A stretch of 64,000 nucleotides of DNA from Paraoerskovia sediminicola (GCF_030296575.1 NZ_AP027729.1:62001-126000), one strand, 5' to 3'. Shown: positions 45,512-54,922, counted from the first letter of the stretch. Numbers and translations: made by a program. The notes: generated by a model not told the origin, from the letters alone.

Positions 45512-45913
45512 ATGGCACTCACGCCACCGTTCGCCACCCCGGCGCAACTCGCGTCGCGATGGCGGCCCCTCTCGACAGACGAGGAAGCGCGGGCGACCGT
45601 ACTGCTCTCGGATGCGTCGGACCAGATCCTCGCTGAGGACCGGCACGGGACGCTCGACGGGCTCGACTCGCCGACGCCGATCCTCGAGCAGGTCGCCTGT
45701 GCGATGGTGCAGCGCGCGATGGAGTCAGGCCCTGGGGCGCCCGCAGGTGTGACACAGCAGGCGACCACCGTGGGGCCATTCTCGGCACAGTACACCTACG
45801 CGAACCCGACCGCCGACCTGTACCTGACGAAGCGTGACCGTCGCCTGCTGCGGTTCAACCGGCAGCGGGCTGCGAGCGTGGACATGTGGGCTGGCGCCTA
45901 CGAAGGTGCCTGA
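45512..45913 (+). CDS. Head-tail connector (adaptor) protein
   Basis: 133 residues, AGAGGGG upstream. FATPAQLASRWRPLSTDEEA, LLSDASDQILAEDRHGTLD, the helical Gp19/gp15-type adaptor pattern in the usual position after the capsid. Confidence 0.82.
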   Translation: MALTPPFATPAQLASRWRPLSTDEEARATVLLSDASDQILAEDRHGTLDGLDSPTPILEQVACAMVQRAMESGPGAPAGVTQQATTVGPFSAQYTYANPTADLYLTKRDRRLLRFNRQRAASVDMWAGAYEGA

Positions 45914-46287
45914 TGTCCTACGTCGTGCTCGTCTCGGCGCCGCTGATCGGGGGCTCGATGTTCGGTGAGCTTGTGACTCGGCGCCGGCGCACGGCGGGCG
46001 CTCCGGACCGCTACGGGAACCCGACGTACACCTGGTCTGACGTGCTGCTCGGGCAGGGTGCGGCGTTCGATCCGGGCGGCTCGCGTGAGCCGGTCGAGGT
46101 CGGGCGCGAGCAGGTCGTGACGACGCCGAGGCTGTACTTCGTCGACCGGCCGGACCTGACCGCGGATGACCGCGTGCTGGTTCGCGGCATCGAGTACGCG
46201 GTCGAGGGCACCCCGGCGGACTGGCGTGACCCGTTCGGGTCGGACGTCGGCGGCCTGGTCGTCGAACTCGAGAGGGTGACCGGCTGA
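45913..46287 (+). CDS. Head completion/stopper protein
   Basis: 124 residues, start overlapping the previous stop (TGATG). Beta-rich: RRRTAGAPDRYGNPTYTWSD, VTTPRLYFVDRPDLTADDRV, GIEYAVEGTPADWRDPF, matching the stopper position and look in siphophages. Confidence 0.8.
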   Translation: MSYVVLVSAPLIGGSMFGELVTRRRRTAGAPDRYGNPTYTWSDVLLGQGAAFDPGGSREPVEVGREQVVTTPRLYFVDRPDLTADDRVLVRGIEYAVEGTPADWRDPFGSDVGGLVVELERVTG

Positions 46288-46409
46288 TGGCGAAGTACGA
46301 CAAGGGCAGGCGGCAGTCGCGCGAGGTTGGCAGCATCACCTGCCCACTGATCAAGCCTGTCCTCACCGCCTCGCAGATCGAAGCGATCAAGCGCGAAGCG
46401 GAGGGCTGA
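46287..46409 (+). CDS. 40-residue protein in the connector cluster
   Basis: ATG 46287 shares a base with the previous stop. Product MAKYDKGRRQSREVGSITCP then LIKPVLTASQIEAIKREAEG: basic N-terminus, helical end. Too short for most gene callers, but it fills the space between stopper and gp10-like genes exactly. Confidence 0.6.
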   Translation: MAKYDKGRRQSREVGSITCPLIKPVLTASQIEAIKREAEG

Positions 46410-46412
46410 CCG

Positions 46413-46658
46413 ATGGCGAAACCCGTGGTCAAGATCAACAGTCAGGGCGCGCGCGAGTTGCTGCGCGATCCGGCGGTGCGCGCGATCCTGCGCCTTCATG
46501 CTGGGCGCGTCGCTGGTCGCGCGAGCATCCCTACCCGCATCGTCGAGGACACCACGGACCGCGCTAGAGCCGCGGTGGTGGCGTCTGGCGACCCGCGTGA
46601 GACGCGGGTCCGCGAGGCCCGTGACGGCGACCTGGCGCGCGCTCTCGGGGGTGCCTGA
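46413..46658 (+). CDS. Small head-tail joining protein (gp10-like)
   Basis: 81 residues. KINSQGARELLRDPAVRAIL, LHAGRVAGRASIPTRIVEDT, ATG after a short gap. Position and size fit a shortened HK97 gp10-like joining protein. Confidence 0.7.
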   Translation: MAKPVVKINSQGARELLRDPAVRAILRLHAGRVAGRASIPTRIVEDTTDRARAAVVASGDPRETRVREARDGDLARALGGA

Positions 46659-47074
46659 TGCCAGCGATCATCTGGCCGGACATCGAGGCCGAGTTCATCG
46701 CGCACATGGCACCGGCCTTGCAGGCGCGCACCGAGCCGTATGCGGCCGACGTGGCCGTGCGCAACCGAGTGCCGGACGAGCGCGGCGACGCATGGCCGCC
46801 CTCGGGGCGTCTGGTCGTCGTGCGCGACGACGGCGGCCCGACCACCCCGGACGTGCGGGCGACCGCTCGGCTCGGGGTCCAAGTCTGGGCGGCATCCGAG
46901 GCTGAGGCATCTGACCTCGCGAACCTCGTGATGGCGCTCACCGGCGGGTGGCGGTCGCCGACCGTCCGCCAGTCGAACCCGTCGAGGCCCTTCTCGGCGA
47001 CCGAAGAGAGCGGGCGGCCGAAGCAGTACTTCACCGCCGAGCTCATGATCCGAGGCCGGGCTCTCCCGGCGTAA
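46658..47074 (+). CDS. Tail terminator protein
   Basis: 138 residues, start sharing a base with the previous stop. PDIEAEFIAHMAPALQAR, RLVVVRDDGGPTTPDVRAT, RLGVQVWAASEAEASDLANL match the gpU-like tail terminator fold. Confidence 0.82.
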   Translation: MPAIIWPDIEAEFIAHMAPALQARTEPYAADVAVRNRVPDERGDAWPPSGRLVVVRDDGGPTTPDVRATARLGVQVWAASEAEASDLANLVMALTGGWRSPTVRQSNPSRPFSATEESGRPKQYFTAELMIRGRALPA

Positions 47075-47088
47075 CGCAGGAGGTACTT

Positions 47089-47268
47089 GTGAGCAAGCAC
47101 AAGGTCACCCTGACGCTGCCCTGGAAGTCCCAGGACGGCGTCAACCACAAGCAGGGAACAACGGTCGAGGTCGACCGGGCGACGAGGAACGACCTCGTCT
47201 TCCTGGGTCGCGCCCGCGACGCCAAGGACACGCCGGCACCTTCGCCGGTCGACGGGAAGGTGAAGTGA
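47089..47268 (+). CDS. Small tail-region protein
   Basis: 59 residues from GTG 47089 with GGAGG at 47079-47083. VTLTLPWKSQDGVNHKQGTT, VEVDRATRNDLVFLG. Common short gene before the major tail protein; role unknown. Confidence 0.7.
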   Translation: MSKHKVTLTLPWKSQDGVNHKQGTTVEVDRATRNDLVFLGRARDAKDTPAPSPVDGKVK

Positions 47269-47269
47269 C

Positions 47270-47824
47270 ATGGCGATTGACGCTGCGAACGCTCGGATCT
47301 TCGGGAGCGACGACGACAAGGTCCAGGTCGGCCCGCTGGGCTCGACCCTGCCGACCGACCTGGCTGCGGTGGACGCCGCGATCGTGGACGTCGGCTGGCT
47401 CCACGCGGACGGCGTCCCGTTCACCCCGTCCGACTCGGTCGAGAAGTTCCGCGGCCACCAGGGCGGGCGCGTGGTCCGCACCACGGTCACCGAGTCTGAC
47501 CTGTCGTTCACGTTCCAGTGCCTCGAGACGACGGCGCTGACGCTGGGGCTTCAGCACAACGTGACGTCGTCGGTGACGGCGACGGGGACGACGACCATCG
47601 AGGCCACCCCGGGCCGCAAGATCGAGGCGCGCGCGTTCGTCCTCGACCTTTTCGACAAGGACGACACGAGCATCCACTACCGCTACGTGATCCCCCGCGG
47701 CGAGATCGGCGAGCGTGCCGAGTTCTCGCACTCGGGGTCGGACATCACCGGGTACACGTTCACCGTCGAGGTGATCGGGTCCTACCAGATCATCACGAAC
47801 GACCCGGCCGCCGAGGTCGCCTGA
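47270..47824 (+). CDS. Major tail (tube) protein
   Basis: 184 residues. Beta-rich with WLHADGVPFTPSDSVEKFRG, RTTVTESDLSFTFQCLETT, FDKDDTSIHYRYVIPRGEIG, the usual tail-tube pattern, directly before the chaperone pair. Confidence 0.9.
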   Translation: MAIDAANARIFGSDDDKVQVGPLGSTLPTDLAAVDAAIVDVGWLHADGVPFTPSDSVEKFRGHQGGRVVRTTVTESDLSFTFQCLETTALTLGLQHNVTSSVTATGTTTIEATPGRKIEARAFVLDLFDKDDTSIHYRYVIPRGEIGERAEFSHSGSDITGYTFTVEVIGSYQIITNDPAAEVA

Positions 47825-47910
47825 TCTAGCGGCCCGGCCTGTTGGCGATGCAGGCCGGGCCGCTACTCCCCTCATCGCCGCCCATCGCCACACCCCGAGG
47901 AGTCATCGCC

Positions 47911-48282
47911 ATGACGAGCACGACGAAGGCCAGCACGACCATTGTCCCCGCGGCAGCGAAGAAGCCGCAGGACCGCAAGCCGAAGGACGAGAAGCCGACC
48001 GTCAAGCAGGTCGCCGGTGCCCGCGAGGTCACGCACCTGGGGTTCACGGTGACCGTCGCCGACGACGCGCTCGACGACTTCGAGCTCCTGGGCGACCTGC
48101 ACTCGATGCAGGCCGACGAGGACCCGTCGTACTTCCCGTCGATCCTCAAGCGCCTCGTCGGCGCGCAGGGATATCGGGACGTCATGGACGGGCTGCGCGA
48201 CCCTGCGACGGGCCGTGTGCCGATCCAGGCCGGGTCCGAGTACATCCAAAGCATCTTCGAGGCCCTCAACCCAAACTTCTGA
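47911..48282 (+). CDS. Tail assembly chaperone, first frame (gpG-like)
   Basis: 123 residues from ATG 47911 (GAGGAG nine bases upstream; earlier in-frame starts lack this). Lys/Pro-rich N-terminus, then DDALDDFELLGDLHSMQADE and YFPSILKRLVGAQGYRDVMD. A slippery heptamer lies two codons before the stop, so a fraction of ribosomes should make a longer fusion with the next frame. Confidence 0.88.
   Translation: MTSTTKASTTIVPAAAKKPQDRKPKDEKPTVKQVAGAREVTHLGFTVTVADDALDDFELLGDLHSMQADEDPSYFPSILKRLVGAQGYRDVMDGLRDPATGRVPIQAGSEYIQSIFEALNPNF
48270..48276 (+). promoter_or_regulatory. Programmed -1 frameshift slippery site
   Basis: C CCA AAC fits X XXY YYZ exactly in the zero frame of the first chaperone. 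After -1 slippage the codons CCC AAA CTT CTG ATG run straight into the second chaperone frame. A small hairpin CCTCG-AGTT-CGAGG (48296-48309) lies 19 bases downstream. Confidence 0.85.
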
Positions 48283-48650
48283 TGCTCGCGAGCGTCCTCG
48301 AGTTCGAGGGCGCTCTGCGGGCGTCACTGCGCGCCGAGTACGGCGTGGATCTGCGCAGCCCCGGGATGGGTGCGCGCGACCTTGCCGACCTGACCGCGAA
48401 CCTGCCTCCCGGCTGCGCGCTGTGGCGGGCGATCGGCGGCCCGATGGCCTGGTCCGACGAGGTCCACATGCTGTCCGCGGTCGAGTTCCGGCTGCGCGTC
48501 CTGGCGTGGCAGAAGACCGAGGCCGGGTCGAAGAACCGCGACCGTCCGGAGCCGAACGACCCGCCGCGGTCGGTGTTCGAGAAGCGCGTCGAGGAGAGCA
48601 AGTTGTCCGCCCGTGCGCAGGCGTACATGAAGCGCACCGGGCAGGGATAA
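48282..48650 (+). CDS. Tail assembly chaperone, second frame (gpT-like)
   Basis: 122 residues if started at ATG 48282, which overlaps the previous stop (TGATG). RASLRAEYGVDLRSPGMGAR, DLADLTANLPPGCALWRAIG, VHMLSAVEFRLRVLAWQKTE resemble the DUF5361-type second chaperone. Probably made mainly as a frameshift fusion with the upstream frame, as in lambda gpGT. Confidence 0.85.
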   Translation: MLASVLEFEGALRASLRAEYGVDLRSPGMGARDLADLTANLPPGCALWRAIGGPMAWSDEVHMLSAVEFRLRVLAWQKTEAGSKNRDRPEPNDPPRSVFEKRVEESKLSARAQAYMKRTGQG

Positions 48651-48668
48651 CACGACAGAGGGAGCCTC

Positions 48669-51600
48669 ATGGCTGAAATCGCAAGCGCCTACGTCTCCCT
48701 CATCCCCTCCCTGCGCGGCGCCGAGAAGGCGATCAGCAAGGAGCTCGGGTCGTCGAAGGTCGTCAGCGAGGGCGAGAAGGCCGGCGAGAAGGTCGGCGGC
48801 GGCATGTCCAAGGGGCTGTCGACGGCGCTCAAGATCGGTGCGGCTGCGGCGGCGGTGGTCGTCGCGAAGGGCTTCGCCGACGCGCTCGGGCGTGAGAAGG
48901 CTGCCGACAAGACGGCGGCTCAGCTCGGGCTCAGCGAGAAGCAGTCGAAGGCCGCGGGCGCGGTCGCGGGCAGCCTGTACGCGAACGCATACGGCGAGTC
49001 GATGGGTGACGCGCAGGCTGCGGTCGGGTCGGTGCTGTCGTCGATCGAGGGCATGAGCAAGGCGTCGCCGAAGGAGCTCGAGAAGGTCACGGCGTCCGCG
49101 CTGGACCTGTCTTCGGCGTTCGACCTGGACGTGTCGGAGTCGGCGCGTAACGCCGGGATCCTGATGAAGACGGGTCTCGCGAAGGATGCGACGGGCGCCT
49201 TCGACCTCATCACGGCTTCGCTGCAGGCGGTCCCTGAGGCGATGCGCGGCGAGGTCACGGACGCCACGCAGGAGTACTCCGACTCGTTCGCGGCGCTCGG
49301 TTTCACGGGCGAGCAGGCGATGGGTTTGCTCGTGTCGGCGACCGAGAACGGGCAGTACGGCGTGGACAAGATGGGTGACGCCATCAAGGAGTTCACGATC
49401 CGCGGCACCGATATGTCGAAGACGACGAACGCGGCCTATGACGCGATCGGGCTCAACTCGAAGAAGACGGCGAACGACCTGCTGGCCGGCGGCGACCGTG
49501 CGAGCGAGGCGTTCCAGAAGATCGTCACGGGCGTGCAGGGCATCGAGGATCCGGCGGAGCAGTCGCAGGCCGCCCTCGCGCTGTTCGGCACCCCGCTCGA
49601 GGATCTGGGCGTCAACGAGATCCCGAAGTTCCTCGAGTCGCTGTCGGGCGCGGAGACGGGTCTCGGCGACGTGTCGGGCGCGGCGGCCGCGATGGGCGAC
49701 ACGTTGAACGACAACCTCGGCACGCGGCTCGAGGGCTGGAAGCGGTCGCTCGAGACGTTCGCCTCGGGCGCGATCATGTCGGTCATCTCCGGCTTCGAGG
49801 ATGGCTCGTCCGGCGCCGGCGGCTTCGCGGGCGTCATGGAGCGCGTCGGTGCAGTCACGCGCACGGCGTTCGACTACTTCCAGACGACGATCATCCCCGC
49901 GCTGTCCTCGACATACGAGTGGGTGAAGAAGAACGCCGAGTGGCTCGGGCCGCTCGCTGCAGGCGTCGTGGCGACGGTCGCGGCGTACCGGACCTACATC
50001 GCGGTGACGAAGGCGTGGATGGTCGCGACGCAGGCCGCGCGCGCGGCGCAGATCGCGCTCAACATCGCCATGCGCGCGAACCCCGTGGGGCTGATCATCG
50101 CCGCGGTCACGGGCCTAGTCGCGGCGCTCGTCTGGTTCTTCACGAAGACCGAGACGGGCCGCAAGATCGTTGCGACCGCATGGGCGGGTATCAAGCTCGC
50201 GATCAGCGCGGTCACGAAGTGGTTCGTCCAGACCGCGTGGCCTGCGATCAAGAAGGTCATCGACTTCCTCGTGCTGGCGTTCCAGGTCGCGAAGGCTGCG
50301 ATCGCGGCCGCGTGGGACGGCGTCAAGAAGGCGCTCTCGGCGACGTGGGAGTGGATCCGCGACAACGTCTTCGCGAAGGTGAAGTCGGGGGCCAGCGCGA
50401 TCGGCACGGCGTTCGAGACCGTGAAGGGCGTCATCGGGACGGCCTGGGGCAACGTCAAGACGGCGCTGAACAACACCTGGACCTGGATCCGCGACAACAT
50501 CTTCGCGAAGTTCAAGACTGGCGTGAGCGCCATCGGCACCGCGTTCGAGACGGTCAAGGGCGTCATCAAGACCGCATGGGACAAGATCAAGTCGATCGCC
50601 GCGAAGCCGGTGAACTTCATCATCGAGACGGTCTACACCAAGGGCATCAAGAAGGTGTGGGACAAGATCGCGGGTGCGGTCGGTCTCGACTCGCTCAAGC
50701 TGCCGGACGTGTCGCCGATCAAGTTCGCGTCGGGTGGCGTCCTGCCCGGGTACACGCCGGGGCGCGACGTCCATCACTTCACGTCTCCCACGGGCGGCGC
50801 GCTGTCGCTCTCGGGCGGCGAGGCGATCATGCGCCCGGAGTTCACGCGCGCGGTCGGTGGCGCGGCGGGCGTGGCGCGGCTGAACGCTCAGGCTCGCTCG
50901 GGTCACGCCTTCGCCGGCGGTGGCGTCATCGACTGGCTCGGGGAGCGCGCGGCGGACGTGGGGCGCGGCATCGTGTCGGTCGGGAAGTTCCTCGCGAACC
51001 CGGTGCAGGGCATCCAGGACGCGATCTCCGGTCCGGTGAACGCTCTGCTCGGCGCGATGCCGGGCGGCGGGATCATCCGGGACGTGGCGACCGCGCTGCC
51101 GGGCAAGATCATCGGCGGGCTCGTCGACAAGGTGAAGTCGCTCATCTCGGGTGGCGGGGCGTCGGGCTCAGGTCCGGGGCTCGGCGGGCCAGGGCAGGCG
51201 ATGGGCTACAAGGCGATGTCCGGGCTGCTGCGCGGGCAGTTCCCTGGCATCCCGATCACGTCGACCCTGCGCCCGGGTGCGATCACGGCGTCCGGCAACC
51301 CGTCGATGCACGGCGTAGGCCGCGCGGTCGACATGGCACCGAACCCGGCGTACTTCAACTGGATCGCCGAGAACTACCCCAACTCGAAGCAGCTCATCTA
51401 CTCGCCGATGGGTGGCCGTCAGATCCTCGACGGCAAGAAGTTCAACGGGTGGGACGACATCACCCGCTCGATGCACTTCAACCACATCCACTGGGCGATG
51501 AAGAACGGCGGCGTCCTGCCGAAGTTGTACGACCAGGGCGGGTGGATGCCTCACGGCGGCGTCGGAGTGAACCTGACGGGCAAGCCTGAGGCGGTCCTGA

Positions 51601-51746
51601 CGCCGGACGAGTCCCGCGCGTTGAAGTCGGGCCTCAGTGGGCGCCCGGTGAACGTGAACATCCGCACGCACAAGGCGTCACCCGCGGACATCGTCTACGG
51701 GCTGCGCCTGGCCGAGCTGAACGACTTCGTTGGGAGCGCCCGGTGA
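48669..51746 (+). CDS. Tape measure protein with M15-like peptidase region
   Basis: 1025 residues. Helical N-terminus, hydrophobic centre (about 435-510, with VGLIIAAVTGLVAALVWFF), two 44-residue Trp-rich repeats, and near residues 870-940 a domain with SMHGVGRAVDMAP and HFNHIHWAM, the zinc motifs of M15/VanY-like peptidases. Sets tail length and, through the peptidase, may open peptidoglycan during DNA entry. Ends RLAELNDFVGSAR, coupled to the distal tail gene. Confidence 0.94.
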   Translation: MAEIASAYVSLIPSLRGAEKAISKELGSSKVVSEGEKAGEKVGGGMSKGLSTALKIGAAAAAVVVAKGFADALGREKAADKTAAQLGLSEKQSKAAGAVAGSLYANAYGESMGDAQAAVGSVLSSIEGMSKASPKELEKVTASALDLSSAFDLDVSESARNAGILMKTGLAKDATGAFDLITASLQAVPEAMRGEVTDATQEYSDSFAALGFTGEQAMGLLVSATENGQYGVDKMGDAIKEFTIRGTDMSKTTNAAYDAIGLNSKKTANDLLAGGDRASEAFQKIVTGVQGIEDPAEQSQAALALFGTPLEDLGVNEIPKFLESLSGAETGLGDVSGAAAAMGDTLNDNLGTRLEGWKRSLETFASGAIMSVISGFEDGSSGAGGFAGVMERVGAVTRTAFDYFQTTIIPALSSTYEWVKKNAEWLGPLAAGVVATVAAYRTYIAVTKAWMVATQAARAAQIALNIAMRANPVGLIIAAVTGLVAALVWFFTKTETGRKIVATAWAGIKLAISAVTKWFVQTAWPAIKKVIDFLVLAFQVAKAAIAAAWDGVKKALSATWEWIRDNVFAKVKSGASAIGTAFETVKGVIGTAWGNVKTALNNTWTWIRDNIFAKFKTGVSAIGTAFETVKGVIKTAWDKIKSIAAKPVNFIIETVYTKGIKKVWDKIAGAVGLDSLKLPDVSPIKFASGGVLPGYTPGRDVHHFTSPTGGALSLSGGEAIMRPEFTRAVGGAAGVARLNAQARSGHAFAGGGVIDWLGERAADVGRGIVSVGKFLANPVQGIQDAISGPVNALLGAMPGGGIIRDVATALPGKIIGGLVDKVKSLISGGGASGSGPGLGGPGQAMGYKAMSGLLRGQFPGIPITSTLRPGAITASGNPSMHGVGRAVDMAPNPAYFNWIAENYPNSKQLIYSPMGGRQILDGKKFNGWDDITRSMHFNHIHWAMKNGGVLPKLYDQGGWMPHGGVGVNLTGKPEAVLTPDESRALKSGLSGRPVNVNIRTHKASPADIVYGLRLAELNDFVGSAR
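50346..50600 (+). repeat. Two 132-bp repeats in the tape measure gene
   Basis: Units begin at 50346 (WEWIRDNVFAKVKSGASAIG) and 50478 (WTWIRDNIFAKFKTGVSAIG), period 44 codons; the second is cut short. Both continue TAFETVKGVI. Repeat number would change predicted tail length. Confidence 0.85.
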
Positions 51747-52705
51747 CATACGTCGTCTACGTCCAGCCGCCTCCCGCCCCGACCTATGTCCCGCCGCATG
51801 ACGCCCGGAACTTCTGGCTCGAGACGGCGGACGGCACGATCCAGACCCCGATCGGGCTGGACGTGGACGGCATCCCGGTCCTCGCTCAGCGGGGCATGCT
51901 CGGCCTCGGCGTGAACCCGTCCGAGCCGACGATGAGCGGGACGCCCGGGGCGGACGGCGCGGCGGTGACGGGCGTGACCTACGGGACTCGCCCGGTCGCG
52001 CTGCCGCTGCTGTTCGTCGCGCCTGACGACAAGCAGGCGACCCTCTGGGCGGCCGTGCAGAAGGTTCGGGATATCACCGACCCGGCTCGGGGCATGGCGC
52101 GCGACGGGAACTTCCGCCTCGTGTGCTCGTCGCCGTCCGGGGTTCGGCAGATCACCCTCGTCTATCGGTCTGGGCTCGAGGGTGACGACCAGGAGATGTT
52201 CGGCGTCGACCGCGCGGTCCTGGACTGCCTCGCCCCTGACCCGTTCGCGCGTGACCGTGACGAGCGGACTCTGACGTTCCCTCTGGGCACGGTGGAGCCG
52301 TTCCTGTCGGACGCGCCGGGCACGGATCTGCCGTGGCCGCGCGCGCTCGCGCCGACGACGGTCATCGGCGACGACATGCGCGTGGACATGACCTCGGCGG
52401 TCCCGGTGTACCCGACGATCGAGGTCACGGGTCCGGTCGACTCGGTCCTGATCACGTCGGACACGGGCCTGCGCATCGACGTCCCGGGCGGCGTGCCGTC
52501 GGGGCAGACGTTGCGGATCGTGACGGACCCGCGCGGCAAGTCGATCCGTCTCGACGGGGCGCTCGCTGCGGGGATGCTCGCGCGCGGCTCGCGCTTCGAG
52601 CCGTTCACGGCGGGCGAGAACCGTCTCGACGTCGCGGCGCCGGGTGCGACCTCGGACACGCTGCTGGCGATCACCTGGCGCGGCGGACATCGGGGGTTGT
52701 GGTAA
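51743..52705 (+). CDS. Distal tail protein
   Basis: 320 residues from GTG 51743. FWLETADGTIQTPIGLDVDG, GTRPVALPLLFVAPDDKQAT, FRLVCSSPSGVRQITLVYRS, LDCLAPDPFARDRDERTLTF match Dit-like/phage tail family proteins. Connects tail tube and baseplate. Confidence 0.87.
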   Translation: MTYVVYVQPPPAPTYVPPHDARNFWLETADGTIQTPIGLDVDGIPVLAQRGMLGLGVNPSEPTMSGTPGADGAAVTGVTYGTRPVALPLLFVAPDDKQATLWAAVQKVRDITDPARGMARDGNFRLVCSSPSGVRQITLVYRSGLEGDDQEMFGVDRAVLDCLAPDPFARDRDERTLTFPLGTVEPFLSDAPGTDLPWPRALAPTTVIGDDMRVDMTSAVPVYPTIEVTGPVDSVLITSDTGLRIDVPGGVPSGQTLRIVTDPRGKSIRLDGALAAGMLARGSRFEPFTAGENRLDVAAPGATSDTLLAITWRGGHRGLW

Positions 52706-53892
52706 TGCCGCGGTGGGACGTGTGGCCGCGTGACGCGGACCTGGGTCGCACGTTCGATCCGGTGTCGCAGTGGACGTCGCTCACCCTCGTCGAGCGGTTC
52801 AACCAGCCGGACTCGTGGACGCTCACCGGCCCGTCGTCGGCGCTGTCGGTGTTCGAGGCGGGCATGGGCTGCATCCTCGACCGTGACGGCGAGCAGGTCA
52901 CGTCGGGGCAGGTGAAGACCTTGCAGCGGTCTGCGCAGGTCGACGAGGACACGGGCGCGGTTGAGGACGTGATGACGGTCGCGTTCGAGTCGGACCTGGG
53001 TGACGTGTACTCACGTCGTACGTACCAGGACCCGACGGACGAAATCACGACGACGGAGACGTTCGACGTCGCCTACGACAAGCGGACGGGCGCGGCTGAG
53101 GACCTGATCCTGGGCTACATCGCGTCGAACCTTGCGCCAGCGGCACCGATCGCGGGGCGCCGCCTGACCTCTCTCGCGCTTCCCATTTCCCTGGGTCGCG
53201 GCGGGACGCAGACGGTCTCGGCGCGGATGGACGACCTCGGCGACCTCGTCGCCCCGCTCGCGGAGGCGGCGAACCTGCACATCACGATCCGCCACGACGA
53301 GTCGACGGGCACCCCGCGGCTCCTGGTCGTGCTCGAGGACGTGCCGGACGTGTCGGCTGACGTTCGGTTCGGGCCAGTCAACTCCGCGGCGACAGGCCTC
53401 GTGACGGGCTGGGGCTACACGCTCGAACGCCCAGCGGTGACCGACGTGATCGTGGCGGCCGGCGGGGAGGGCGTCGCGCGCCTGTACGCCCGCTACGCCG
53501 ACCCGGCCGCTCGCACCCTGTGGGGCCGCCGTCGTGAGGGCTTCATCGACCAGCGGCAGACGGACGACATCGACGAGATCGCGGCGGCTGGCGAGGAGGC
53601 GCTCGAGGACGGCGCGACGCCGGTCACGACGTGGTTCACGGTCGCGGACTCGGCGGACGTGCAGTACCGGCGCGACTACGGCGTGGGCTACCGCGTCGGC
53701 GTCGAGCTGCCGGGCCTGCCGGATGCGGTCTCGGACAACGTGGTGCGCGAGGTGACGACGACGGTCGATCCGACGTCGGAGCGGGTGTCGATGGTCGTGG
53801 GCACCCCGGGCGCGACGGTCAACTCCACGAAGCAGGCGCAGCGTCTCGCGCGCGCGAACGCGCGACTCAACCTCATCGAACGGAGCAAGTGA
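52705..53892 (+). CDS. Tail-associated protein (ReqiPepy6 Gp37-like)
   Basis: 395 residues, start sharing one base with the previous stop. LVERFNQPDSWTLTGPSSAL, GEQVTSGQVKTLQRSAQVDE, RDYGVGYRVGVELPGLPDAV match the ReqiPepy6 Gp37-like baseplate family, the counterpart of Tal proteins. Confidence 0.87.
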   Translation: MPRWDVWPRDADLGRTFDPVSQWTSLTLVERFNQPDSWTLTGPSSALSVFEAGMGCILDRDGEQVTSGQVKTLQRSAQVDEDTGAVEDVMTVAFESDLGDVYSRRTYQDPTDEITTTETFDVAYDKRTGAAEDLILGYIASNLAPAAPIAGRRLTSLALPISLGRGGTQTVSARMDDLGDLVAPLAEAANLHITIRHDESTGTPRLLVVLEDVPDVSADVRFGPVNSAATGLVTGWGYTLERPAVTDVIVAAGGEGVARLYARYADPAARTLWGRRREGFIDQRQTDDIDEIAAAGEEALEDGATPVTTWFTVADSADVQYRRDYGVGYRVGVELPGLPDAVSDNVVREVTTTVDPTSERVSMVVGTPGATVNSTKQAQRLARANARLNLIERSK

Positions 53893-53893
53893 C

Positions 53894-54922
53894 ATGGCGC
53901 AGACCTCAGGCCCGCTGGCGGGGCAGAACTTCACCGACAAGATGTGGCGGACGATCGTCGGCGCCGAGCCTTCGATCGTCGGCGACGTCAACGGGCTGTC
54001 CTACAGCATCACGCTGCCGACGTCCTCGGATGACGCTCTGCTCGGAACTCCGGGCCAGGACTCGGCCTCGGTCGTCGCGGGCTTCGGCCACCAGATCGAG
54101 GCGGGCACCACGGAGTCACTGACGATCCCGCCGGTGGTGACCGAGAACGCCAGCCGCACCGACCTGATCGTGGTGCGCTACGACCCCGCCTACACGACAG
54201 TGCCCGGCCCCTGCCGCCTGTACCGCATCCCCGGCGTCGAGGGCTCGTCCGCGACGCCCTCCTACAACGCCACGCCGGGCGGCATCGAGGACATGCCGCT
54301 GTGGGCAGTCACGCGCACGTACGGACAGTCGCTGAACCAGGCGACGAAGCGCGACCTGCGCGTGCGCACCGGTCCGAAGCTGCACGTCCTGGAGGGCAAC
54401 AGCATGCCGACGTCGGTCCCGATCGGCACGATCGCACACCGCGGCGGGTACCTGTGGGAGCGCGTCATCGACAACAACGGCTCGGTCTCGTGGACGCAGA
54501 CCGTGACGCCGGCGGAGGAGCTCAACCGCTCGGAGTTCCTGACGTCCGAGACGGGATGGGCCGTCAACAGCCTCCCCGCCAAGATGGTCCGCGACGGGAC
54601 GCACCGCAGCATCACGGTCGAGATGTTCTCGGCGGACGGCAACAACCTGACGAGCTCATCGACGGGCAACATCGCCGATCAGGTGATGTTCCGCCTGAAG
54701 CATGCGAGCGACCGACCTGCGGGCGAAGTGAACGTCCTGATCCGCTACCGCTACGTCGAGGACGGCTCACCGGTCGCCTACGGGTACGGGGTCTTGCGCA
54801 CGGACGGCGCCTGCATCTTCACGAACCTGACTCCCGGCATCGACTTCAACCCGAGCGGATCGCTCGGCGCGTCACCGTCCTGGGATGTCCAGATGAGCAT
54901 GTCCTACTCGGTCGCGCCGTGA
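53894..54922 (+). CDS. Minor tail/baseplate protein
   Basis: 342 residues. N-terminal half GQNFTDKMWRTIVGAEPSIV, DDALLGTPGQDSASVVAGFG, ENASRTDLIVVRYDP is typical of phage upper-baseplate/host-range proteins; C-terminal half beta-rich. Likely part of the receptor-binding device. Confidence 0.78.
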   Translation: MAQTSGPLAGQNFTDKMWRTIVGAEPSIVGDVNGLSYSITLPTSSDDALLGTPGQDSASVVAGFGHQIEAGTTESLTIPPVVTENASRTDLIVVRYDPAYTTVPGPCRLYRIPGVEGSSATPSYNATPGGIEDMPLWAVTRTYGQSLNQATKRDLRVRTGPKLHVLEGNSMPTSVPIGTIAHRGGYLWERVIDNNGSVSWTQTVTPAEELNRSEFLTSETGWAVNSLPAKMVRDGTHRSITVEMFSADGNNLTSSSTGNIADQVMFRLKHASDRPAGEVNVLIRYRYVEDGSPVAYGYGVLRTDGACIFTNLTPGIDFNPSGSLGASPSWDVQMSMSYSVAP

